IMG/VR virus record: IMGVR_UViG_3300025671_011474
Location: 25,924 to 89,923 of that record
Reading direction: 5' to 3' (one strand)
Length of the DNA: 64,000 nucleotides
Origin: a virus
Part shown: in pieces, positions 10,353-18,742 of the stretch
How positions within the stretch are numbered: the stretch's first letter is position 1
How the letters are laid out: the number at the start of each line of letters is the position of its first letter
Translations under genes and position numbers: made by a program
The notes under the pieces: generated by a model
Database searches by the model: none
What the model was told of the DNA's origin: nothing
The model's input: the letters and a program-made list of their open reading frames with translations, nothing else

Positions 10353-11130
10353 TGACATAATATCTTTTCTGAGTGGTAGGGTTTTCCCGATTGCACTATC
10401 AATTGTGCTGATATTTCTACTGTTTAGACAATGTGGAATTGCAGAGAATGCAAAGAAAGAGGCTAACCGCAATTTAGGTAACTTTCTTGCTGAGCAGGAT
10501 TCTGTTAAACACTTGGAATCCAGATTAAACTCAGTAGTGGCTGAGAGAGCTGCCTTCCAGCTGAAGTATAAAGAGCTTTCACTTGAGCAAGAGAATTTGG
10601 TGGGGAGATTGGAATTAGAAAGGAAAAAGAAACCCGGTGTAATAATTAGAACTGAGATAGTCTATAGAGATACCACAATACTGGTTGCTTCTACAAACCA
10701 CAACAGAGGAGATTCTTCTTATATAGAATTTGAGTATAATCCGGATTTACCTGGTACAAACCGTCTCTTGATAGGTGGGACTATTCCATATAGATTTGAT
10801 ACTGATAGCACAATTTTTCCAGGTAAGGTCTCCCTTGACATAAGTCAGAGAATAGATCTTGTTACTGGTTTATATAGTAATCCCTCTGATGGCTTATTAT
10901 ACATAAGGGCCTCTACTGATTTTCCAGGTATAAAGTTCAGAGAATTACAAGCTCTTAACATGATAGACGATCCTGAGACCAGGAGGGCTTTAAAATCTGC
11001 AAGGAAACCTTTTGGTGTTGGAATATCAGCGGGTTACGGGATTGGCTTAAATAACGGTGGATATACGGTTGGACCTTTCGTAGGAATTGGACTAAGTTAT
11101 TCTCCCAAATGGCTCCAATTTGGAAAATAA
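10339..11130 (+). CDS. Membrane-anchored coiled-coil protein, possible spanin-like
   Basis: A single hydrophobic segment (residues about 14-28, VFPIALSIVLIFLLF) follows a short N-terminus. A helical coiled-coil region follows (about 33-100, many E/K/L residues). The end is a beta-rich region with alternating Gly/aromatic residues (GVGISAGYGIGL, VGPFVGIGLSYS) that resembles outer-membrane strand patterns. An inner-membrane anchor, periplasmic coil and outer-membrane-like end would suit a unimolecular envelope-spanning lysis protein, but the location inside the structural operon also allows a virion or entry role. It is translationally coupled to the upstream small coiled-coil gene. Function is inferred only from topology. 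Confidence 0.5.
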   Translation: MKLYNDIISFLSGRVFPIALSIVLIFLLFRQCGIAENAKKEANRNLGNFLAEQDSVKHLESRLNSVVAERAAFQLKYKELSLEQENLVGRLELERKKKPGVIIRTEIVYRDTTILVASTNHNRGDSSYIEFEYNPDLPGTNRLLIGGTIPYRFDTDSTIFPGKVSLDISQRIDLVTGLYSNPSDGLLYIRASTDFPGIKFRELQALNMIDDPETRRALKSARKPFGVGISAGYGIGLNNGGYTVGPFVGIGLSYSPKWLQFGK

Positions 11131-11142
11131 TAAATAGATAGA

Positions 11143-13599
11143 ATGGCTTTTACAACGACATCTAAATACGTACAACTCTCTCCATATCTGGTTATGGAGT
11201 ATATGTATGCAAGTCCTCCAAATCCTGAGGATTACTTTGTCAATGTCGGTAGTCCTACAGTGGGTTATAATAGACTTGTGAATGGGATTCTCAAGGACTC
11301 CGATGGACAGGTTTCTAATGATGTTCAGATTTTTAATCTGGATGAAAATGCATCAATAACACAGAATACCTCTAATAATAGCGTTGTACAGACCAATCTT
11401 ACCACCTTCGTAACCCTTAATCCGAACCTGATAGTACCTTACAATGATTTTAAATCTGAGCTGACTGATACGGCAAACCTACCTATATCGTTCTCATCAA
11501 ATCTTAATGTTGTTTATGACTCCGTGAGATATCATATACTCGCCGGATATAACCTGGACAATCTGGACGGACTAATCCTTAATGTCAAGTACCCGGATGT
11601 TGATGGTTCTTATGTGACTTTTTCCCAGATAAAGCTTTCGAAGGGTAATTCACAGCAATACACACTAAACCCTAATCCTTTAACCATAGGGGCTAACATA
11701 TATGATAAGTATTTTGAGGTGAAGATACCTTCTCTCTCAGATATGATCAATAAGTATAACGCAGCTAGTCCATCAAACAAGCCTCTCACGCTTGCTGCTA
11801 AAACCTCTAAGAGCGGAAGAGGATTTTTAGCTGCCCAACCTCTAAGGGTAAATGCATATTCGATCACAGATACCTCCGTAGTTAGCGGATATGAAACATA
11901 CGGGACTCAGCTTTTGGCAGCATTATCTCTGGAACCCACTGATCCGTTCAATAACATAGGTGCCTATATCTCCCCAGCTGATACCGGAGATTTCTTTGAA
12001 TATTTTGGTACGGATGATGGCGGGTTTATTGAGGATTTTATACTGTTTCAGAATTCAATAGGCAATAGCTATTACATAGAAAATAGGATAGAGGTTCTTG
12101 AGCAGGTTGGTGCTGCTTGGCTGGAAACCTCTAACTTTACAAGCATCCAGACATCTGCATATGACGTTCCGAATCTTTTTAGACCAATAGTTAGATATTC
12201 CAATGTGGCTACAAGCTTCTCATTGAGATATACTATGACCCTTATAAATAGCAAGGATCAGACCAGAATTATGAGGGTAGCTACATATACATCGACAGAT
12301 CCGGGTAAGTATGGTTCTACAATTACCCCGCTTCAACTTTCAGTTTTGCCGCAACAGCAAAAGATATACAATAAACTAGCCGGAAAAACAGATATATCCG
12401 TTCCTTTTAATCAAATGTCACCTAGAGAAATTACCAAGTTTGCTAATGTATTCGTTGATAGAAATTTGGTGAATACATCATTGACTAATCTAGATGTTAA
12501 TGGAACTAATATTACGGAGAGAAGCAATTCGAGTGCCCCTTCTATTTCTTACGGGATAGGGAAGGCATATATTAGGGTCAGTCCTTTTGATAACTATTAT
12601 AAGTTTTCATTCTTTAGAAAGGGACCAGATGGTACAACACAGGAGATAGATCTTAGCTCCTCTGGTACCTACAATATGGTATTCATAAATAATATGGATA
12701 AGAAGGTATATGCCCCTTCTATTGCTGATGCCAATATAGCAAAACCTTCTAAGGGTGAATTAGCTTTTAAAGTGGATGAGTCCATATCTAACCAGATACT
12801 TCAGTTTACAAACAGAAAGTTCTATATCACCAATAAACCACCAGATCCTGATGGGGACAATACTGATACCCGGGGGATTTCAAAGGTTAATAAAACTAAG
12901 TCCCTATTAGCAAAGAGAGCTGTTAGTCTAAGAGATTCTTCTAGAAATATTATACTTGCTTCCAAGAAAGACTCCAATACTAGCAGAGCAGTAAATACAG
13001 CTAAAATAGGGGGTAATTCTTTCTCTACTCTATACTGGGGAAACTGGTTAAAAGATGATGAGCAAATTCCGGTACAGGCCAAAGTAGAAGCTGACGTTAA
13101 GGTTCTCCCGACTTCTCCTGTATTTAAAGCTCCACCGAACAAGCCTGGAAAAAGTTCCTGGCAGGTCTCGGGTATTCAGAGCGGAAACTTGGGAACGAGT
13201 GGTAATGGAAAGGTTAGCAAGGGTGGAAGCAACAGTAGTCAGCAAAAACTAAGTCAAGCCCAGCTGAAATCTGCCATCTCCTCCGACGTACAAGGAAAGG
13301 TAGCTACTGGGTGGTCTACGCCTGAGATAATTTCTTACTTCCTGGATCCTAGTTCTACTGGGTATAAGCTCTATGTTGGAATTACAAAAGAGTTGTTCAT
13401 ACAGGCGGTTCAGGGTATATTCGGAAGTGGAGATATGTCCTTAGTGTTTGCTTATGGCAACACCGGTGCAGGCAGAACCACTGGTGGATCTGCTAGTTCC
13501 AATGGGGGTACTGCGAATCAATCGGGGAGTGATAACGGGTCTTCACTGCCTAACCCAAAGGATGTGATTATCGATCCAGATCCGGGCGGAAGAAGCTAA
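11143..13599 (+). CDS. Large virion structural protein (818 aa)
   Basis: It starts with MAFTTTSKYVQLSPYLVMEY and is rich in Asn, Ser, Thr and Tyr through residue about 570. A basic linker follows (about 580-640), then a low-complexity Gly/Ser/Asn tail ending in a proline/aspartate motif (NPKDVIIDPDPGGRS). I see no enzyme motif. The position between the coiled-coil pair and a tail-tube-like protein, in the same orientation and with gaps of about 12 nt, places it in the tail assembly operon. A baseplate or tail-decoration protein is likely. I do not recognise the family and will not name a T4 equivalent. Confidence 0.5.
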   Translation: MAFTTTSKYVQLSPYLVMEYMYASPPNPEDYFVNVGSPTVGYNRLVNGILKDSDGQVSNDVQIFNLDENASITQNTSNNSVVQTNLTTFVTLNPNLIVPYNDFKSELTDTANLPISFSSNLNVVYDSVRYHILAGYNLDNLDGLILNVKYPDVDGSYVTFSQIKLSKGNSQQYTLNPNPLTIGANIYDKYFEVKIPSLSDMINKYNAASPSNKPLTLAAKTSKSGRGFLAAQPLRVNAYSITDTSVVSGYETYGTQLLAALSLEPTDPFNNIGAYISPADTGDFFEYFGTDDGGFIEDFILFQNSIGNSYYIENRIEVLEQVGAAWLETSNFTSIQTSAYDVPNLFRPIVRYSNVATSFSLRYTMTLINSKDQTRIMRVATYTSTDPGKYGSTITPLQLSVLPQQQKIYNKLAGKTDISVPFNQMSPREITKFANVFVDRNLVNTSLTNLDVNGTNITERSNSSAPSISYGIGKAYIRVSPFDNYYKFSFFRKGPDGTTQEIDLSSSGTYNMVFINNMDKKVYAPSIADANIAKPSKGELAFKVDESISNQILQFTNRKFYITNKPPDPDGDNTDTRGISKVNKTKSLLAKRAVSLRDSSRNIILASKKDSNTSRAVNTAKIGGNSFSTLYWGNWLKDDEQIPVQAKVEADVKVLPTSPVFKAPPNKPGKSSWQVSGIQSGNLGTSGNGKVSKGGSNSSQQKLSQAQLKSAISSDVQGKVATGWSTPEIISYFLDPSSTGYKLYVGITKELFIQAVQGIFGSGDMSLVFAYGNTGAGRTTGGSASSNGGTANQSGSDNGSSLPNPKDVIIDPDPGGRS

Positions 13600-13611
13600 T
13601 TCTAGTTAATA

Positions 13612-14145
13612 TTGGAATACAGTAGAGGAAATTTTACATACGATGGAATTTTTAAGAAACCGACTAGGGATCTTTTCGATGACTGGATTTCCTCCTGGCT
13701 GGATCATAACGGAACACCTACTGTCGACTTGTACCTTTGTGGTGCATTTTGCTCTAATTACTTTCTAGGAACCGAGATAAGTACCACCGACATAGATGTC
13801 GTGCTCTCAGGTAATATGTTCAGATACACCGAATTAAAGAAGCTTCTGGATTCCGGGGTTTCTATGGGAATGGATAGAGGTATCTTGGTTGACATTATAT
13901 GGAGGGAAGACCCTAAATCATATGCTGCCAGAAATACGAAGATATTGAATTATAGAAAAGTCGAGTTCTTTGATCGAGATAACAGGACTGAATATATAGT
14001 AGAAGGAGACTGTAAGGAATTAATTCCTGGGCTTTACCTGTACTCTAATTTTGATACAAGTAAAGCTATAGCTAAATCCGAGCAGAATAACTATAAAATA
14101 AACCATATAAAGATAAATTATGAGCATGTTAAACGCAAGGGCTAA
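13612..14145 (+). CDS. Nucleotidyltransferase-fold protein (pol-beta type)
   Basis: The segment around residues 43-67 reads LYLCGAFCSNYFLG followed by TDIDVVL. This is the glycine turn plus D-x-D pattern of the pol-beta nucleotidyltransferase superfamily; a later aspartate in VDIIW (about residue 98) could be the third metal ligand. The start is a TTG, because no ATG lies in frame before the conserved region, and the stop of the upstream gene is 13 nt away. The 3' end overlaps the tube-like gene by 26 nt. Such small transferases act on nucleotides, RNA ends or proteins; the substrate here is unknown. Its presence inside a structural operon is odd. Confidence 0.55.
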   Translation: MEYSRGNFTYDGIFKKPTRDLFDDWISSWLDHNGTPTVDLYLCGAFCSNYFLGTEISTTDIDVVLSGNMFRYTELKKLLDSGVSMGMDRGILVDIIWREDPKSYAARNTKILNYRKVEFFDRDNRTEYIVEGDCKELIPGLYLYSNFDTSKAIAKSEQNNYKINHIKINYEHVKRKG

Positions 14146-14680
14146 TAGCTTTTATTTTGTTTTTCCTAGAGGATTTTTCCCAGATGTTGTCCAAGAGAAG
14201 TATCTTGATTATATCAAGAGGCAGCCTACCCCCTACGATACAATAACCTCGTTCATGAATAGTTCTATACAGTCGGTAGGATTTCCAGGATTACAGATGG
14301 ACCTGGTGGAGCAGACGAGGAATCTTGGCAAAAGGATAAACTACCAGAGTGCAACACCTGTTCAGGATCTATTCAGCAGGGAATTTGATGTTTCTTTCCG
14401 TATATCCGAGGGTTTCATAAACTACTTCATTATGTTGGAAACTGTACTGGACAAGTTAAACTTTAAAAATCCACAAGTTTTCATTCAGAATCTCCCGCTA
14501 AGAATATTGGACAATGACGGGAATATAGTTACCACTGTTACCTTTAAGGAGGTGACATTGACTTCGATGAATAATCTAAATCTCAATTATACCCAGAATG
14601 CTCCCTCGGTTTATACATTCTCTGTAGGGTTTAAATGTAATTATTTGGACATATCTCTAGAAATTGGTAGGGAGAAGTAA
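14120..14680 (+). CDS. Tail tube-like protein (gp19/gp54 type)
   Basis: A 186-residue protein whose second half has the alternating pattern of contractile-tail tube proteins: FDVSFRISEGFINYFIML, a domain with LRILDNDGNIVTTVTFKEV, and a C-terminal NYTQNAPSVYTFSVGFKC stretch. T4 gp19 and related tube proteins share this length and the SFR / F-K-E-V / tFsVgFkyn rhythm. The match is by eye. It overlaps the upstream nucleotidyltransferase-like gene and is followed by a promoter-like box, so it ends the structural block. The alternative is a tube-initiator or completion protein of the same fold. Confidence 0.5.
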   Translation: MSMLNARANSFYFVFPRGFFPDVVQEKYLDYIKRQPTPYDTITSFMNSSIQSVGFPGLQMDLVEQTRNLGKRINYQSATPVQDLFSREFDVSFRISEGFINYFIMLETVLDKLNFKNPQVFIQNLPLRILDNDGNIVTTVTFKEVTLTSMNNLNLNYTQNAPSVYTFSVGFKCNYLDISLEIGREK

Positions 14681-14690
14681 GATATATAAA
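14681..14690 (+). promoter_or_regulatory. Late-promoter-like box GATATATAAA
   Basis: GATATATAAA lies 20 nt before the next ATG and directly after the stop of the tube-like gene. It is one of a series of near-identical boxes in this window and resembles the T4 late promoter TATAAATA. Assignment is by recurrence and spacing. Confidence 0.55.
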
Positions 14691-14709
14691 ACAGAAAAAA
14701 GCAAAGAAA

Positions 14710-14958
14710 ATGAAAAAATTCTCTGAACTAACTCAGTTAAATGAAATGAAATATGGTCAGCCCATGTATGGGGAGGATGACCTAAAACAGCATATGAAGG
14801 ATCTATTAGTAGCTGCTTCAGGTAACGATCAAAGGGTATTGAACGACCTGGTGGATTGCTTAAGTGACGACCAGATGAAAAAATGCTACGACAAGCTTGT
14901 TAATGTTTATAACTACACGGGCAAGAAGGGCAACGTGGTAAAACCATCTCTAGATTAA
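14710..14958 (+). CDS. Small protein with capsid-targeting-like leader (82 aa)
   Basis: The N-terminus MKKFSELTQLNE-M fits the capsid-targeting pattern seen repeatedly in this genome: a basic start, an aromatic residue, and L-N-E before a likely cut after Glu12. The remaining 70 residues are helical and acidic, with no known domain (GEDDLKQHMKDLLVAASGN, then a four-helix-like end). It has its own late-promoter-like box 20 nt upstream and is followed 2 nt later by another leader-bearing protein. Inference: an internal head protein processed by the prohead protease. The mature function is unknown. Confidence 0.6.
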   Translation: MKKFSELTQLNEMKYGQPMYGEDDLKQHMKDLLVAASGNDQRVLNDLVDCLSDDQMKKCYDKLVNVYNYTGKKGNVVKPSLD

Positions 14959-14960
14959 TT

Positions 14961-15326
14961 ATGGAATCCCTCTTAACTTACGAATCTTTTAAAGATCGAG
15001 GAAATTCCTCTATACAGATCAACGAGAAACTGGAGGTCAAGAAAAACAGCAAGGGAAACATCGTTTTGAATGGTGAGGAGTATCAGCTGGAGGCTAATTT
15101 TAATCCCGGGAATTATCTAAATCCATTTGGTAAAAAATGGAACAGGGTTCAGATTGTTGAATTAAACCCGTCGGGGGAAAATCTGAAGGTAAAAATCACG
15201 GAGCCTACAGAGCTTGAAAGCTCCATAGATAAGGAAATAGTAGGCAAGATAGAACAAGCTGTTGGTAAAGGGGAGAAAGAAATTGAGATCCCAGGACTAG
15301 TCACTAAGAGATTAGTAAAGGTCTAA
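14961..15326 (+). CDS. Protein with capsid-targeting-like leader (121 aa)
   Basis: The N-terminus MESLLTYESFKDRGNSSIQINE-K has the aromatic pair (Y-x-x-F) and an I-N-E site near residue 22, so the leader is longer than in its relatives. The mature part is basic and beta-rich (KKNSKGNIVLNGEEYQLEAN and similar), reminiscent of a small beta-barrel, but I recognise no family. It follows the previous gene by 2 nt and is closed by a strong terminator. Packaging in the head is inferred from the leader. Confidence 0.6.
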   Translation: MESLLTYESFKDRGNSSIQINEKLEVKKNSKGNIVLNGEEYQLEANFNPGNYLNPFGKKWNRVQIVELNPSGENLKVKITEPTELESSIDKEIVGKIEQAVGKGEKEIEIPGLVTKRLVKV

Positions 15327-15350
15327 TCACCAAAAAACCTAATTATCTAA

Positions 15351-15376
15351 AACCCCGGAATCCCGGGGTTTTTTGT
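15351..15376 (+). terminator. Rho-independent terminator
   Basis: AACCCCGG and CCGGGGTT form an 8-bp stem with a short loop, followed by TTTTTTG. It separates the two small leader-bearing genes from the RuvC/sugar operon. Confidence 0.85.
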
Positions 15377-15379
15377 GGT

Positions 15380-15389
15380 GATATATAGA
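15380..15389 (+). promoter_or_regulatory. Late-promoter-like box GATATATAG
   Basis: GATATATAG begins 4 nt after the terminator and ends about 24 nt before the TTG start of the RuvC-like gene. It is likely the promoter of the RuvC/sugar operon that runs to about 19.5 kb. Confidence 0.5.
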
Positions 15390-15412
15390 GTGAACTTTTA
15401 AATAAAACTATT

Positions 15413-16081
15413 TTGAGAACCCTTATAGGAATAGATTTCTCATTGAATTCCCCAGCATTTTGTTCGTTTAGAGATAATCATTTTAGATGGGGATCACTTA
15501 CAAGGAGTGACAGATCTGAGGAATCCTTGAAAAAGTCTAAAAATAAGCCATTTGCTTTCTTTTCGGATATTGATGAATTTGATCTTGTGTTCATGGGCAA
15601 GGAGAAAATGCCTGATGAATACACTGAAAGAGAGAGGATAAAAATTGATTATTTTTCGGATCTGGTGGAAAAATTCTGGGACTCTGTTAAGAACCACATT
15701 GAGCCTGGAGATGATGTGTTTATAGCTATAGAGGGCTTAAGCTTTGCTTCTAATGGCAATGCACTTATAGACATATCAATGGCAACTGCCTTGCTCCGGA
15801 AAAAGATAGTAGATTTCGTAGGAAGCTCAAATTTTTTCGTTTTCTCCCCAACCTCTGTTAAAAAATTTGCGATTAAGGGGAATGCCAAAAAGGATCAATT
15901 GTATGAGGCACTGATTAATACCGAAATCGTTGAAACCAACCTGAGCTATTTCACTAATATACTAAATGATAATAAGGGTGAATGGATAACCCCCAGTGGG
16001 AACGTGAATAAGCCATTGGATGATATTATTGATGCCACCTGGATATGTCTGTTTTTAGATGAGAGACTCAAAGAAGATTAA
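15413..16081 (+). CDS. RuvC-like Holliday junction resolvase
   Basis: The RNase H fold signature is visible: LIGIDFS with Asp8, FIAIEGLSFAS with Glu107, a FSPTSVKKFAIKGNAKKDQL block, and DDIIDA with acidic residues 203-207. These match the order and spacing of the acidic catalytic residues of RuvC-type nucleases. T4 uses the unrelated endonuclease VII for branch resolution, so this may be its functional replacement before packaging. The start is TTG (TTGAGAACC); no ATG precedes the first strand. The 3' end overlaps the nucleotidyltransferase gene by 23 nt. An alternative is a RuvC-fold nuclease with another role. Confidence 0.65.
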   Translation: MRTLIGIDFSLNSPAFCSFRDNHFRWGSLTRSDRSEESLKKSKNKPFAFFSDIDEFDLVFMGKEKMPDEYTERERIKIDYFSDLVEKFWDSVKNHIEPGDDVFIAIEGLSFASNGNALIDISMATALLRKKIVDFVGSSNFFVFSPTSVKKFAIKGNAKKDQLYEALINTEIVETNLSYFTNILNDNKGEWITPSGNVNKPLDDIIDATWICLFLDERLKED

Positions 16082-16805
16082 CATATTGATACCTCTGGGG
16101 GGAATGGGAAGAAGGTTTTCTGATGCTGGATACAGTGAGATAAAACCCTACATCAAAGTTATAGATGATTCCATGATAAGGACAGTAATCGATAACCTCA
16201 GAGACGGGTCTTCACACTTCATATTTGTCATCAATGAGGAGCATATTTCTATCGATGAATTCAGGGAACATATAGGTGATACTGGAATCTCTTTTGATGT
16301 CGTTTCTACTCCAGCATTAACTGAGGGCCCAGCTTGTACCGCACTCCTTGCGAAAGACCTTATTAACACTAAAAATCCACTTATTATAGCGAATTGTGAC
16401 CAGGTAATACTGGATTTTAATCTGGGTATTTTAGCCAAGTTCGCTTCTAATACCAATTGTGATGGATTTATAGGATGCTTCCTTTCCTCGTCTAAAAAAA
16501 ATAGCTATGTCAAGCTTGACCCTAATGGAGAAGTTTGTGATGTCAAGGAAAAGATAGTTATTTCGAATATAGCCACTAACGGGCTACATTACTGGGAGAG
16601 GGGTTCAGATTTTGTTGAATCTGCCCTTGAGATGATCGACAATAATGATCGATATAACAATGAGTTTTATGTTGCCCCAACATACAACTATCTTATAAAA
16701 AGGGGTAAGAAAATATTGCCATATTTTTTTAACCTTCATTTCCCGATAGGGACGCCGGAGGATTTGGAGATATACAAAAATAAAGTAAGATATGGAAGTA
16801 TCTAG
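16059..16805 (+). CDS. Sugar-phosphate nucleotidyltransferase
   Basis: The N-terminus ILIPLGGMGRRFSDAGYSE followed by IKP is the nucleotide-binding signature of sugar-1-phosphate nucleotidyltransferases (G-G-x-G-x-R and a later Lys). NCDQVI near residue 110 gives the metal-binding aspartate. At 248 residues it is a single Rossmann-like domain without the left-handed beta helix. The expected reaction is NTP plus sugar phosphate to NDP-sugar; the sugar is unknown. It opens a tightly overlapping set with a cupin, a RuBisCO-like protein, a GDPD-like protein and a glycosyltransferase-like protein, suggesting one pathway. Confidence 0.75.
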   Translation: MRDSKKINILIPLGGMGRRFSDAGYSEIKPYIKVIDDSMIRTVIDNLRDGSSHFIFVINEEHISIDEFREHIGDTGISFDVVSTPALTEGPACTALLAKDLINTKNPLIIANCDQVILDFNLGILAKFASNTNCDGFIGCFLSSSKKNSYVKLDPNGEVCDVKEKIVISNIATNGLHYWERGSDFVESALEMIDNNDRYNNEFYVAPTYNYLIKRGKKILPYFFNLHFPIGTPEDLEIYKNKVRYGSI

Positions 16806-17112
16806 AATAGAAGAATATAAGGGAGGTTGGTTTGTTGGTGATTTCTTACCTTCATCTTATGAAACCGATAAATTTGAGGTCTGCTTTAAGGAACATAAAA
16901 AGGGAGAGGAATGGACAGCACATTACCATAAGGAAGCGGACGAAATAAATTACTTACATAAGGGTAGAATGATTATACAGGATAGAGTCCTCGAATCTGG
17001 TGACGTTTTTGTCATACGGAGATATGAGATAGCTAATCCAGTTTTCCTCGAGGATTGCGAGGTTTTTATAGTTAAGACACCCTCTAAACCGGGAGATAAA
17101 TATGAAATCTGA
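16792..17112 (+). CDS. Small cupin protein
   Basis: A 106-residue single-domain cupin. It shows W-T-A-H-Y-H-K-E-A-D-E (metal-ligand style H-x-H and E), then a GRMIIQDRVLESGDVFVIRR stretch matching the second cupin motif. It overlaps the upstream transferase by 14 nt and the RuBisCO-like gene downstream by 11 nt, so the three should be translated together. Cupins next to sugar nucleotidyltransferases are often epimerases or isomerases of sugar intermediates. This one could act on the product or substrate of the RuBisCO-like enzyme. Domain call is strong; the reaction is unknown. Confidence 0.75.
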   Translation: MEVSRIEEYKGGWFVGDFLPSSYETDKFEVCFKEHKKGEEWTAHYHKEADEINYLHKGRMIIQDRVLESGDVFVIRRYEIANPVFLEDCEVFIVKTPSKPGDKYEI

Positions 17113-18295
17113 TTTATTTAAATTAAAGGAACAAATAGATAGCGAGAATTATTTCTTTGCTAAATACTATGTTGAATGTTCCAAAAATCTGGCATCTGCT
17201 GCTTGGAATATAGCGATAGGACAGAGTGTAGGTAACCCGTCTTCCAGGAGCGTATGGGAAACTGAGGAGCTGTTTCGGGATCACTCCTGTATCATAGTAG
17301 GAGATATGGAAAGCATGCTGGATAGCACCTCTGGGGAGGTTATAATTGCATTCCCTGTTGTAAATATAGATTTTAGAACAGATGGTGTATCTCACCTCTT
17401 GGTAAATGTGATGGGTGGACAGATGGATATTGAAGAGATCAAATCTTGCAAATTATTGGATATTGAATTCCCTGATTGTGTTTCGGAATGTTTTCTAGGG
17501 CCCAAGTACGGAATAAATGGTATCCGCGAATACACTGGGGTATATGATAAACCTTTACTCGGCGGTATATTAAAACCTAAGACCGGAGTTTCCCCTAGGA
17601 TAATGCTTGAGATGGTAAAAGAGATGGTTGAAGGTGGTGTGAATTTTATCAAAGAGGATGAAATACTATCAAGCCCCTCTTTTTGCAGGATAGAGGATAG
17701 GGTTCCTCTTATAATGGATTACCTGAAAGATAAAAGGGTTGTCTATTGTGTTTCCATACATTCGGATCCAGCTTATATACTGGAAAGGGTAAAGCAGGTT
17801 CATGAATTAGGTGGCAATGGGGTGCATGTCAATTTTTGGTGTGGTCTCGGGTCTTATAAAAATATCAGGGAATTGGATCTTCCCATATTCATGCACTTCC
17901 AAAAGAGCGGGGATCGGGTTATAACGAACCCGGATCACAATTTTAGTATATCCTGGCCCTTCATGTGTAAACTGGCAGGAATGATGGGTGTTGATTTTAT
18001 ACACTCTGGTATGATTGGCGGATATTATCCTGCTGATGAGGAAGAAGTTTTAAAAGCGATGGAGGAGTCAAGAAAACAAGGAACCCTTCCTGCTCTAAGC
18101 TGCGGATTTCATCCTGGTCTAGTTAACAATATAAACGAGCAGGTTGGCGTAGATTATCTAGCTAATGTAGGTGGGGCTATGCACGGTCACCCTAGTGGGA
18201 CTAAAAGTGGAGCCATAGCAATGAGGCAGGCAATAGATGGAATTGTTGGTAAAGAATTCAGGGAAGCTGTTGGTAAGTTTGGAAATCCTAAATAA
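17102..18295 (+). CDS. RuBisCO-like protein (form IV type)
   Basis: A full-length homologue (397 aa) of the RuBisCO large chain. Seen: the N-terminal YYVE motif (residues 22-25), GGILKPKTG with Lys158/Lys160, GGVNFIKEDE with Lys184, Asp186 and Glu187 (equivalents of carbamylated Lys201, Asp203, Glu204), His265, IHSG with His301 (His327), LSCGFH with Ser333, and NVGGAMHGHP with Gly357-358. Missing: the loop-6 lysine (Lys334), where the sequence reads GGYYPAD, and the Arg of the His-Arg pair. The metal-enolate site is kept but carboxylation is not expected. Family precedent is enolase, isomerase or decarboxylase chemistry on sugar-like or methylthio substrates. The neighbours favour a sugar substrate. 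Confidence 0.88.
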   Translation: MKSDLFKLKEQIDSENYFFAKYYVECSKNLASAAWNIAIGQSVGNPSSRSVWETEELFRDHSCIIVGDMESMLDSTSGEVIIAFPVVNIDFRTDGVSHLLVNVMGGQMDIEEIKSCKLLDIEFPDCVSECFLGPKYGINGIREYTGVYDKPLLGGILKPKTGVSPRIMLEMVKEMVEGGVNFIKEDEILSSPSFCRIEDRVPLIMDYLKDKRVVYCVSIHSDPAYILERVKQVHELGGNGVHVNFWCGLGSYKNIRELDLPIFMHFQKSGDRVITNPDHNFSISWPFMCKLAGMMGVDFIHSGMIGGYYPADEEEVLKAMEESRKQGTLPALSCGFHPGLVNNINEQVGVDYLANVGGAMHGHPSGTKSGAIAMRQAIDGIVGKEFREAVGKFGNPK

Positions 18296-18298
18296 TTG

Positions 18299-18742
18299 AT
18301 GATACTTATATCTCACCGGGGTAATGTAAACGGGTCATCTCCTGAGAGGGAAAACTCGACTGATTATATTTTGAAAGCAATGGAAAAATATGACGTTGAG
18401 ATAGATTTATGGTTTGTTGATGGGCTTTTTAAACTTGGCCATGATAGACCGCAGTATGACACACAGTACTCCTTCTTGGTTGAACACTCCGAAAAGCTTT
18501 GGATACACTGCAAGAATATCCCTTCCTTCAGGGAACTTTCCGTTATGGATCCTAAGGGGAACGTGCTGAACTATTTTATGCATGATTCTGATGATGTTGT
18601 CTTTACTAGCAAAGGATATAGATGGGCTCTTGTTGGTAACCAACCTATAGAAGGAAGCATAGCTGTTATGCCCGAGATCCACGGGGAGGATATCTCCCTG
18701 TGTATGGGTGTCTGTAGTGACTATATAGAAAGGTATCAATGA
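18299..18742 (+). CDS. Glycerophosphodiester phosphodiesterase-like protein
   Basis: The N-terminus reads MILISHRGNVNG then ENSTDYILKAMEKYDVEIDLW and GHDRPQY. This is the H-R-G / E-N / E-I-D / G-H-D series of the GDPD TIM-barrel family, with the WIHCKN strand later. At 147 residues it is about 100 shorter than free-standing phosphodiesterases, so it may be a reduced version. The ATG at 18299 is preferred over an adjacent TTG; it follows the RuBisCO-like stop by 3 nt. Short GDPD-like proteins of this type occur in glycan clusters, consistent with its neighbours. The substrate is unknown. Confidence 0.7.
   Translation: MILISHRGNVNGSSPERENSTDYILKAMEKYDVEIDLWFVDGLFKLGHDRPQYDTQYSFLVEHSEKLWIHCKNIPSFRELSVMDPKGNVLNYFMHDSDDVVFTSKGYRWALVGNQPIEGSIAVMPEIHGEDISLCMGVCSDYIERYQ

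Noticed and set aside
9953-10402. 149-aa open frame on the minus strand
   Set aside because: It lies antisense across three plus-strand genes and has a Ser/Phe-rich shadow composition.
17102-18295. True carbon-fixing RuBisCO
   Set aside because: The loop-6 lysine and the Arg of the His-Arg pair are missing, so carboxylation is not expected.
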